A program made the translations under genes and the position numbers. A stretch of 31,500 nt of DNA, taken from positions 33,048,427-33,079,926 of the forward strand of contig CM022671.1 of NCBI GenBank assembly GCA_012295275.1, in the 5' to 3' direction. Within the stretch, counting starts at the first letter, position 1. Every line of letters starts with the position of its first letter. The stretch is from Chrysomallon squamiferum. Its lineage: Eukaryota > Mollusca > Gastropoda > Neomphalida > Peltospiridae. Positions 11,401 to 23,865 of this stretch are shown one piece after another. The notes beneath the pieces were generated by a model. The model ran no database searches and was not told the DNA's origin. It worked only from the letters and a program-made list of their open reading frames with translations.

Positions 11401-12902
11401 ATTCATATTTACTTAATGCATTTGCTGACCTTGAATCAGGGTAATGGAAACTGGGGAAAGAAGGAAAAAGACAGGATATAAAAGACATGTCTGTATGAAA
11501 TGAAATCCTTGCTACATTATCAAATGATATTAAATTTTTAAACTAATTTGTTGTTAAAAATAACAGTGATGATTTGGATAATTTTAATATATTGAAAAAT
11601 TAAATTTTAGTGTGAAAGACAGAAAATAAAATAGTATGATGAATGTTTTTAATAATATATTAAATATTTACAGAACTGAGAAAATATTTACTTCTATTTA
11701 TCTGCAAGAAAAATTAGGCAATCAGTAATTGCTAATCAGATGGTGAAATGGAATCAGACCTTTTGTTGGGCAGAGTTAAAACTAAATTTTTGTTTACTAG
11801 AATATCTATTTTTAAAATATATTGAAAAATTTAATATAAAAATGAAATGGAATCAGACATTTTTGGATAATTTTAAGTATTGAAAGACAGAAAATAATAA
11901 GACAGAAATTAATAATATTAATAATATTAAATACAAAAAAAAAAAATATAACTGATTTTGACAAGTAGGATCATATATTATAATCATTTCTTGTACAGAA
12001 CTCTGAGAAAATATTTTCTTCCATTTATCTGCAAGAAATTGTTATTTTATTATTAGCAATAGTTGATAGTTACAAACATATGAAATAACATGGATATACT
12101 CAAAATGTGTTCAGATGGTTTGTATACCATCAGAGGTACATGTTATAATATCAGTCAGTATTTGATAAACCCATTTATTCATTCTTTTGTTTATTACTTA
12201 TGAAGTTAAAACTAAATTTTTGTTGACTAGAATATCTGTATATTTTTAAATCAGTAGCTATTGGATACTAGATATGTGATTTTATAAACAGATTTAAAAA
12301 AAAAAAAAAAAAAAATTCAAGAACTGTTTTTCAGATTATAGGCTAAGCATATCATAATATGTTTAACAAACTTTATGTACTTGTTGTTTTTACATTAGTT
12401 CTTTAGAAAATATCTTAATTGAGTGTTAATTTTATAATCCATCATTCCTTTAACATGTATCACTACTCTGCTGAATGAACGTCAGCCTTCTGATTTTCCG
12501 CTAGTGATGTGTTTAAAATAACACAGATTATCAGCCTCTGTGATTCATAATGTGGATGTATATATACAGATATTAACAGTTTCATGGATGCTGACAGCTA
12601 AGACCAATTACATACATGGTCAGTATTTCCTGCTTCTGACAAATTAATTCACTGTTGATGATGTCATACAGATATTTCCGGCTTGAGTTATTTTTGTTTA
12701 ATATAGCAGCACTTGTTGAAATCAAGTGTATGGAACTAGCAGAAAGAATTAAAAAAAACCTTCCCCCTCTACTATAAGTGTCTGGTGATACTATATTTAG
12801 TAGCATTCTCTTGTGAAGTTCTCTTATGTAATGCTATTAATAGGATATGATTTGCATAAATAAATAAAGCATCTGTAGTACTGGAATGACTTCATTTTTC
12901 TT

Positions 12903-12937
<35 letters not shown>

Positions 12938-13045
12938 CTTGTGTTGTAGATTGGAGGTGGTATTTTTATGACATGTTTTATTCTTTTTTTAATATGTCAT
13001 TAAAAAATATATATATATAAATACAATATACACATAATATATTTT

Positions 13046-13141
<96 letters not shown>

Positions 13142-15824
13142 TCTTTTAAAAATTTAAATGTTTGAAAACCAAAAACAAATAAATTAATATAAACATTTCT
13201 GATTACACATTACTAATCACTTAACCATCAAAAAGATATTATACTTGGAACATTTCAAGGTAATGGAGGTGGGATATTTTGGTCAGTTGCCTCCAAACTC
13301 CCTGTGCAGGCAAATCCCATTGTATGCTGGAAGTTCCTGCATGTTATGCACAAACTACTGAGAGATGGACATCCTAATGTAAGTATAAAATAGTCTGCAT
13401 TTGTGTTTTCATATGTAGTTAAAAGAGGACTGTGAACCAATATATTTATGTTTGTTGGAGCCTGCATTTGATTTCTATGATAAGTAGAAAGTGAGTGATA
13501 TGAATAAATAAGTCTGTGCGACTATGAGTTAATATTTTGTTGTATTATTTCTAATGAATATAAAATTATTGAAACTGTTAATGAAATCTTACTGATGTTT
13601 ATAAATAAAAAAAATTTCATTCAATTAATATTCAGTACATTTGTAGAAAGTATAATCCAACAAACACAGAGACAGATATATTGAAATAAACATTGAAAAT
13701 AGCTTGGATTAATTTTATATATCACTGTCATAATTATTATTTCAGGTTGTGTTGGACTCTATGAAATACAGAAGCCATTTGACGGATTTAGGAAAACTAT
13801 GGGTTTGTATTATATACTAATTCTCTAGGGTTTATCCATTTTTTTGCTGTTAAATTATTAATAAAATTATGATTTACATTGATTAAAATACAACTGCTGT
13901 CAGTGTCTATTTTTTTTTTTCATATGTGCATTAGAATGAAAAAGATCCACTAACAAAAGAACTAGGCAGGTTCAGATGTGTATGGCAGTTGTCAAAATTT
14001 TAATAATAAAATAAAACAAATAAAAACATATTAATTACAAAAAGCCATGTTGTAACTCATCAGGCACTGATCATCCTGGGAAATTGAAAAAGATTGCTGC
14101 ATTTCAATTAAATGAAATAAAAACACATTTTTTTTGATGTGATAAACGATAAATGTTTCACTAGGGTGCCTGCAATGTGTAATGATCTGAAATAACCCCG
14201 GTCTTTGATTACCTGATTACTTCATATTTGTTCTGGTAATCATAAAACAAACAATTTTCAGTAAACACTGAACTGAAGTCAATTTTTGTAAAATTTACTT
14301 AATAATCTATTGGGAAATACACTGGACTATTTTGGACAAGACCGATTTTTTGCTCCATTGTTTCATAAACAACACTAGATACAGTGCTTTTTAAACTGAC
14401 ATCTTAGTTTTCATAATTAGATACAGACATAGCTTGTACCAGTAATATTTATATGTTACATGGTATACACATGTACATCATCAGTCTACCTAGTTACCAG
14501 TCTGTCTCTATCTACCTGTTATTCTATCCATCCACTTATTCATCCATTCATATCTGTATAGATATATCTGTGTAAGATAGAGACACATAAGAGAGAAAGA
14601 GAGAAAGAAATATTAAAATAAAGCCTGGAAAAGGTTTAATGACACAAAGGCTGTTTACAACTGTTCCGACTCTTTTTTTTTCTTTTTCTTTTTAAATTTG
14701 CAGAAAACACATGTAGGTTATTTGTTTCTGGAACTGACAATTAAGGAATTAGTTTACTAGCATCCAGCTCTAGATGACTTCAACTACTTTCAGTAGCAGT
14801 TGCCAGATGCGATCATGATTGTGTTGCATTATTCATTCCTTGTTAATTAATTGTTAAAAAAAACCTGTTACATCATTGATTTCATTGTGCATGCAGAAAC
14901 ACTCTGACACAATAAGACATTCATTATTTTATTTTATTTTATATTTAATTTATTTTATGCTTTTTTTTTTTATTTACTTATTTTATTTTTATTTATTTAT
15001 TTTTTTTTTTTTTTTTTTTTTTTCTTAACATACAAATCTAAAGAGAAACATACATAGGGATACAATAATAAAAGGTTACTTGTTTTTTCATTTATATTTT
15101 TATAAAACATAAAAATATAAACACACAGAAAAGCCCATTCTTGTCTCAGAAATAATTATTATGTTTCTTTTTATTTCTTTTTAGGTTTTTACTTGCAAAA
15201 TTGTTCTTTGTTTATTCATTTAGTCATTCATTTCATTATTTCTTCATTTACTTTCTTTCTTACTTACTTACTCATTTATTTATTTATTTTTTTTACACAG
15301 GGACATCTTAAGGAAGGGTATGGCAGACTCATTGCTTCTTACTGCAAACTATTAAAACAAAAACTGTCATTTCACAGAAAGGTAGTAAAATTTTTCCTTT
15401 TCTCTTTTAATTAAGTGTTATAACCAACGTTGAAGTAATGTTATATTGCCTTTCAAATAATTTTTTTGTTTTTTGTTTTTTTCAAAGAAAATATTAAGGA
15501 ATAAATCTAACAAATATTTTACCTTTTATTAAAAATGACAAAATTAAAACAAAGTTATATAAACATATAGTTTATGTTATAATTTGTAAAACATTAAAAT
15601 ATTCTCTGTAGCAAGGAACTTCAAATGAAAGCTGTTTTGTTGTTAATTTTAGTTTGGGCGAATACCAGGCAATCTGGTGATGACAGATGAAGTTTACAAC
15701 AAAATCTGTGGCTCAGATGTCAACAGCTAGTGAGTGTTGCCTTCATTTTAATACATAAAACTATAACACAAGAATAAATGGAGGTTTTACTAATTTTTAT
15801 GTTTAATGATTGTTACATAGCAAG

Positions 15825-15876
<52 letters not shown>

Positions 15877-18096
15877 TATTATTAATTATAATTTTATTAA
15901 TAAAAAGAATCAAAGCATTATTTTATTATTTCAATGATAATATGAAAAAAGAATCAAAGCATTGTTTACTGCCACTTATTAGCAGCAAGCTGTATTATAT
16001 ATACATAAACCACATTTTACCATGGTCTTTGATAAACCTGTGCTGGAGCATTGGCTTGAACTGGAAATAGAGTAGTGGGAGTACTGAGGAGGTTTGGTTT
16101 AACTGACCAAATCCTAATCAGGCCAGCAGTCTGCTATTGAGCCTCTACATTATAAATAAACAGACAGCAAATATTAAATTTTAAATTTAAAACAAAAAAG
16201 CAAATGCATCATGTTTTTTATAATATGTACAATAGTCTCAGTTAGTGGTAATCAATGCATGTGTTGCATTATAAATTATTTATATCTAATATTATGTTAA
16301 AAGTAGGCAACAAATAAAATGTTTATAAATGATATATTTATTTATTTTATTTTAGATGTGTCTATTTTTTAAGATATATTTTTTTCAGTTTTGAGTTTTC
16401 CATTGACATGTTGGACTATCTGGATGAAATACTTAATTTTCAGCAAGCAGGTATGTTGTGATGTAACACATTTAGATTGTGTTGCTCTGTTTTATACTAA
16501 TAAACTATCTATTAACTATTTCACTTATTTTGGTTGCATAGAAGAACTAATTTCACTGATTTACAAATTTTGTTTCTAGATTTTATTTACCATTTTATAA
16601 AATATAATACAGGAAAACAAACATTAAGATTTGTACATTAATATAAATATATATTTTAATTTAAGAGGTTACTGTTTCAGATTATTTGAATTTTTGAGTA
16701 GATATGTTAAAAAAAAAAAACACCACAAAATTATGAAGGCTGTTCTCCCTATATGTTAGTTATAAATATTTCAGATATTTCTTGTTTTCATTATAAATAA
16801 TATATTCTTTTTATCATCAGATCATACAATCTTAATCATTATTTTTATAATTTCCATTTCAAAGTCTCATATGATACTGTTTTTCTCTTAAATACAAAAT
16901 TACAAGAATATATGCTTATTTTTCTATTACTTATCCCTGTTATGTATATTTTTAAAATATTTTATTTCAGTGTTTGGTTCTCTGGATATGTCGCGTGCCA
17001 ACTCAATGACGACATCAGGACAGTGCAGACTGGCACCTCTGATACTCTGTATTTTAGACTCATGTCAGCTTTATGACTACTTAGTGAAGTCTCTCTTTAG
17101 ATTGCATTCTAGTAAGTGTTTGTAGTCTCGTTTCATTCTAGTAAGTGTTTGTAGTCTCATTTCATTCTAGTAAGTGTTTGTAGTGTGATTTCATTCTAGT
17201 AAGTGTTTGTAGTCTCGTTTCATTCTAGTAAGTGTTTGTAGTCTCATTTCATTCTAGTAAGTGTTTGTAGTGTGATTTCATTCTAGTAAGTGTTTGTAGT
17301 GTGATTTCATTCTATAAGTGTTTGTAGTCTCATTTCATTCTAGTAAATGTTTTTAGTGTGATTTCATTCTAGTAAGTGTTTATAGTCTCATTTCATTCTA
17401 GTAAGTGTTTGTAGTGTGATTTCATTCTAGTAAGTGTTTGTAGTCTCATTTCATTCTAGTAAGTTTTTGTAGTCTGGTTTCATTCTAGTAAGTGTTTGTA
17501 GTCTCATTTCATTCTAGTAAGTGTTTGTAGTGTGATTTCATTCTAGTAAGTGTTTGTAGTCTTATTTCATTCTAGTAAGTTTGTAGTCTGATTTCATACT
17601 AGTAAACATTTGTGGTCCAAGTTGGCTAGACATATAAAATTTTAATACATTCCTCACATACTGGTCTAATCAGATATTTTTATGATATTTAAAATCAGAA
17701 TTAACTACCTAAAAAGTGATGCAAACTCTTTACAGCCTAGACATATATTATTACTATATGAAACACAAAATTATGGCCATTACAAAAAGAAAGAATAGAC
17801 ACATGCTTATGATGCATTACATGAAACAAAACAACTATGTAGATAGAATATCTTTTGAAGGAGTACAAATAACATATTTTTAACAGTTATATGATATACA
17901 GTTATAACTTGTGAAGTACATTAGCATTTATAGTATAGCACTACAGTACATGGTTAAAATGTCTGTGTTAAAAGTATGTCATTCCTATAATCACTTAATA
18001 CCTGATATAACTGAGGAGATGAATACTAAACTTATATGTCTTTAACTGATCCAGTAACATTCTAACATTAACACTGTCTTTAAATACCATTCCAAG

Positions 18097-18128
<32 letters not shown>

Positions 18129-19116
18129 TGTTTTTAACTGTTGGTGGAATAGACTGTAGCTCAGTGGAAGAGTACTGTTCTGAAGTGTGATTAGTTAATC
18201 CTCACTGATGACCATATCAACTTATTTCCCAATCCAGGCAGTTCCAGTCAAAGGTTTATCAAAAACTCATTTGCATTTTCCTGCCTGTGAAAAGGTGCAT
18301 ATGAAACATTGCTTGCTGCTAATAAAAAAAAAAGCAGCTCATTGATTTGGCACCATTGGTCATGCTTCTTCATTATAATTGTTTTCATTAATCTTATATA
18401 TGACAAGATTCAGTGCTTTTTTTTTTTTTTATATGTGTGTTTATTGTTATGTTATAAGAAATAATGCATTTAACAGTTCTGTAATAAATAATCTTCTTGT
18501 TCAGCTTGCACAGTAGGATGTGGTAAGGGAGATGGTTAATAATGAGGTTTTATGGATACTTTTGGAATTGGTGCTGTTTTATTTTTTGTTTACATATGTG
18601 TTTTATTTCCCTGACCATTACACCTAGCCTATTAGTTTTTTGTGTCTGTATGAGTATTTATTTATTTTTTTTTCCTTTCTTTTTAAATTGGTTTAGGGTT
18701 TTTAATGGGCAAATTTGTTTGTGTTTTTTTTTTTTTTTTTTAGTATGTGTGTATATAATGTATGTATTTAATTGTTATTAACTGTTATTTTTTTTTAAAA
18801 TATTTGATTAGTAATTATAAACACAAACTACAATAGCAATGGTAATAATAAAAATAATATACATTTCGTTACATTTTTACCTTTCCTTTGAAAATTCTCT
18901 TTTGCCAGAATTCAGCAACTTCTGCTGTGTAAAACTGGTTTTACTTAATGAGTTACAGTTGCCAAATTAGTTTTATTATTTGCAAAATGAATAAATGATT
19001 ACAAAAGATAAATAATTTGATACTAAATTCCTTTATCTTTTGTTTAGCTTCTTGTTAAAATAAAAAAAATTGTTGGTATTTTTTTTATTTTTATCATTTT
19101 GTTTTGTATTTTATTA

Positions 19117-19183
<67 letters not shown>

Positions 19184-19357
19184 GATTATTTATTTAGGTG
19201 TTTTTTTTTTTAGGGTTTTTTGTGTGACTACTCTCTTTTTTTCTTTCATTCTTTCTATTTATTTTACTTTTTGTTTTTTATTTCTTTGTTATAAACTTAT
19301 GTAATTTTTTCTATTTGTTTGTTTGTTTGTTTAATTATTTATTTATTTGTTTGTTGT

Positions 19358-19392
<35 letters not shown>

Positions 19393-19791
19393 TTTTTGAC
19401 AGGTCTTCCTCCAGACACACTCTCAGGTCACAGAGAAAGGTTTTTGGAGGGATATAAAAGGTGAGAGAAAATTAAGGCAATAATAACTCTTGTTACTAAA
19501 TCATTTTTATATAAGGATAATGATCCTGGATCTCTCTCAACTCCAACATATTTCCATTTTTCAAGCACATTAATATTCTGTTAATGTTTAATTAAATATT
19601 ATATGTTATGAAATATATGTATGTTCAATTTTATATACATTATAATTTATTTATTCATTATATTTAGAAATTTATGAATTTTCTAGATGTTTAAATTATG
19701 TATTCCTTTTTATTACATGACTTTTTATTTATTTTCATTTCTTATATTTCAGTAGTTATGATTACTTATTTTATTTATTTTTTATTATTGT

Positions 19792-19843
<52 letters not shown>

Positions 19844-20668
19844 GTATATTAAATTTCACATTTTATTTCAATTGTTTGTTGCTTTTTTTCAGATTGAAAC
19901 AGTTTTACTATAACAGTCATAACCTTCAGTATTTTAAAAATCTAGTCCAAGTACCTCTATTGCCTGAGGTAAGGTTCATTTCTTAATACCTTTTAAATAG
20001 CATTGTTACATTCTTATTAAATATTTAATTTCATGAATTATTTGCAAGGTGATTCATTTTTAACAACAATATTTGAAAACAAAATTAAACTGTTTATGTA
20101 ATAATCTCATTAACTATTTTTTTTCTTTTTTCTCTCTTAGTTCTGAAAATCTAATTATTGTTACTAATCTTATCTTTTTTATACAATATTACTTTAATTT
20201 TTAATTTATATATTGAGTTGATACTTTTTTTTATTATTATTTCTTTTTAATTTATTTGTTTGTTTTGTTAGTGTTTGTTGTTGCTATTAAATAATTAATA
20301 TTGTTATTTTTGATAGGATCCTCCCAATTTCCTGATAGCCTCTGACTTCAGTAAACATGTGAAGCCTGTAGCTGTTGTTCCTAATGAACCTGAACCAGAA
20401 CCAGAACTAGACACACCCGACGATGCCATTGGCAACCTTATTGATACATCTTCAGAGGTAACATGTATTCAGTTGTTAGATCAGAAAAAGAAAACAAAAA
20501 ATTAATCAGAAATCATCATTTACCTGTCTTCATCAGAACTGTGTCTGTCATTTCTCATCAACTGCAATAAACTTTTTACTTCTTTGAATTTTTAAAATTT
20601 ATTTTTATATTTCTGTAAAAGTAAATACTCTGTCTCTGTTTGCAGATTATTTTTTTTTCAGATTTGAC

Positions 20669-20718
<50 letters not shown>

Positions 20719-23700
20719 CACAAACACAACCACACACCAATTTTCTCTCATTTTCTCAATTATTCTCACTTTCTCTTTCTTTCTCTCTGTCTCTGCCTGC
20801 ATCTCTGTATATCTTTCTCAAACACATACATGCCAGTCAGATATATTTTGAAATTTTGAAACTAAATAACAATTTAATGTTTTTATTATCCTGTTGCTGC
20901 TGCTAGTGAGTTCATGTTTGATAAATATTTGATTAATTGGTGCACATTTTCAGAATGACAGGTTTGAACAAACATTCAGCCAGGACATGGGTGCTTTTAA
21001 TTTTAATGGCAGACCGCCAGAACCAGATGAAAGGTAAAACATAGCTAAGTGTGTATATCCATCTCTTTGTCAGTGGGCTTGTAGGTGTATGTGTAATTAT
21101 GGGTCTGATCTTTTGCATATCAGTTTAATTTTTTAAAGTGAAGGATGCATTATAAAAACTATGATAATAAAACATTTTAATTTCAGTGTTTGCTTACCCT
21201 AATTAATATTCAAATAAAAAGATAATTTACTTTTAATTTTCAAAATTAAATACTTTCCGATTTTTTTCTTTTGTTTGTTTCTACTGCATAGACTAAATAA
21301 ATATTGTTCTTCAGTTTACAAGTAAACTGTATAACCAATATATAGCCATTGTGTAACAATCCTGTGACTGTTATGACTGATGTTTTCAGAGATCTACTAA
21401 TTGACAGATTGCAGAGAGAAATACAACAGCTAAGAGAAGAACTGCAGAGAGTGAAAATGGAGGTAACTGGTATTTTAATAGTGCTTCATGAATTAATGAA
21501 AAATGTATATTTAATATTTTTAGTGTGTATTTATTTTAATTATATAGCAACAACTGCATAATGATGGTCAAACAACAGGCAATATCTACAGAGATAATTG
21601 ATACATGTTATTTTAAACTTGCTTCTAGGATCATAGAATAGTAACTTCTTTGAAAGATGAAATCAGCAAGTTGGAAAAAATTCTGTCTGAATTGAGGCTC
21701 TCTGCAGACCAACATTTAAAGGTAAAACTTTATTACTTAATTAACCACAGAATATTTGTTCAGTAGTTTGCTTGATATTTGCAGATTTATTTATTTATTT
21801 GAAATTAGCTACTTTATGGTAGCTTATAGCACATGTAATAGAACTAGTTTTTCTTTGATTGACATAATTTAAATCAGTTTGGCTTGGTTTTGTTCACAGA
21901 AGTCTCTCAAGCAAATTTATACAGTTTGTGTTGTGAAAAAGGTATCCATTTAAAAATGAAGAAAACATTTTAACTTGGAAATTATTATAATTGGAAAACT
22001 TTCATATACAGAAAATATCTCCTCTGTGTAATAATATATACGAAAAGTGTAAGTAAAAGTTACTTCATATATAACAGAACGCAAATATTTGGAATGGAAT
22101 TAAATATAATTTATGAATTAAATATATTTGCATTAGTCACTGTATGTGAAATGTTTTGAATGTTTCAGGAGAATGAAAGCCTGAAAAGAGAGTTGGAAGA
22201 ATCTCAAGCCAGTCTGGATGCTCTTGCAAAACTCCCAGATGCAGAAAGTATGTTGTTTCATACAGGGTATTCTCTTTAAAATATAACCAACATTCTAGTG
22301 ACAGTTTTACATAATAAACACAAGTGTCATGCCAAAATGACAAAATGGTTACCAGGCAAAACTGTTCTGTAATAGTTGTGAGTGATAATCAAATAATAAA
22401 TCTGATACTCTTCAAAAATTTCACTACAAATACTATCAATAAAAGTTTTTATAAAATATTTTGAAATTAACAAATTAATAACTCATATCTATCTGTGTGA
22501 TGCAAACACCCTCACATATAAGTTTATTCCAAAGGAATGGATTGATGGATAGTAAAAATTAATGATAATTGTTTTGGTTAAATCATGATAAATGTTGATT
22601 TTATTTTTTTTTTTTTTATATTTCATTTTTGCCCCACAGAATGTGTAGAACATGAAAAGATTTTTTGTTTGAAAAATTTACCAGTAATAATTTGAAGCTT
22701 GTAAAACTTTGAAATAGAGAATGTTTTACAAAATGTTTTTCGGTTTTACTTTATTTTTTTAGAGCAAGCAAAGGCAAACCAGGAAAAGTTTCAGAAGATG
22801 AAGGATATTTATGGAAAGTTACGAGAAGAGCATGTACAGTTATTGAGAACAGTAAGATAATATTGATTTTGTAACTGTGTAATTTTCTATGTTGGTTAGT
22901 GTGTCTTTGCAGATAAGAGAGTCAGACTGATAATTAGAGAAAAGGTGGTCAGTAGAAAGGGAGAGACAAATGCTATGACTGAAATACATCAGTAATACAC
23001 AAGCAGATTATTAGTGAAAGTATATGGGGTTGAGTTAGAAAACATGTAAATGTATGTTTGTCTTTCTGTGAAAAACAGAAAATTAATCTACTTATAAATA
23101 ATATAATATAAAAAAAAAAGAGAGAGTTATCTATAGAAAAATATGTTTTGAATTATATGCACCCAAAATATCTGAGATTTGTTGTTAATTTTTTCAGCAT
23201 GCAGAAATCATTAAGCAGTTAACTTGTGATAAAAAGATTTTAGAGGAAAAAGAGCAGATTATTAAGGTATGTAATTTGATGTTAAAAATCAAAACAAAAT
23301 AATTAAAATTCAGAAATATTGAATTACTCCAAATATTCTTTAATAACTTTTTATCTTTTCTATTATATTTAGTTTTTAATAAGGATTTCAGAACAGTGCA
23401 TTACTTTTATTAATTGATTTTATTATTGTTTTTTATAGAGTCAGTGAACTTTTAAAACCACAAATTTACACATTAGGAATGTAATTTTAATAAACATTAA
23501 TTTCTGTATAGAATATTTTAAATAAGTGTTATTTTTTAAATGTTTTCTATAAATATTTGTACTTACTGTAATCTGTTTCTAATCTGCATAATTACTGGAG
23601 TTTTTTAAATAACAGTTTATGATTATATATTGATATAATCATTTCATTTACATACTTAATTGTATATTATTTAAATTAGTCTGTTTCTGAAAGCACTGAT

Positions 23701-23815
23701 ATCTGTTGTTATTATTTACTAATTATTGTGTGTTTATGAGAAATTATTTTTGAGTTTAGTTTTGTCAGGTTTGTTTTCTCTGTATCATTTGGTTAAACAG
23801 AGACACTTTTTTAAA

Positions 23816-23865
<50 letters not shown>

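Larger units (their letters stand above)
9828..13235. other. HIP1 intron 2
   Basis: A 3408-nt intron in phase 1. It contains a candidate 15-nt microexon (10469-10483), a 118-bp tandem duplication (10719-10970), scattered repeated words at 11570-12240, homopolymer A/T runs (9906-9926, 10189-10207, 12296-12314, 12906-12933) and a 90-bp GA array (13049-13138). The open frame on the minus strand at 12582-12806 has no coding features I recognise. Confidence 0.75.
17112..19402. other. HIP1 intron 8
   Basis: A 2291-nt phase-1 intron. It opens with the donor-derived minisatellite and then contains an AT run (18097-18120), a SINE-like element (18150-18364), T-rich tracts, an ATT array (19111-19183) and TTTG/TTTA repeats (19313-19397) up to the acceptor. 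The open frames at 18542-18781 and 19104-19304 are T-rich low complexity. Confidence 0.8.

Noticed and set aside
12582-12806. 74-codon minus-strand frame without obvious repeats
   Set aside because: No recognisable domain, signal or splice context; length is within chance for AT-rich DNA in a 3.4-kb intron.
13255-13467. 70-codon minus-strand frame
   Set aside because: Antisense shadow of HIP1 exon 3.
17102-17620. CRISPR-like direct repeat array
   Set aside because: Units are contiguous 29-bp copies without unique spacers, in a eukaryotic intron, and derive from the exon 8 donor.
18542-18781. 79-codon frame with Cys and Phe, possible small secreted protein
   Set aside because: T-rich intronic DNA with poly-T runs, no splice signals, and composition like the flanking intron.
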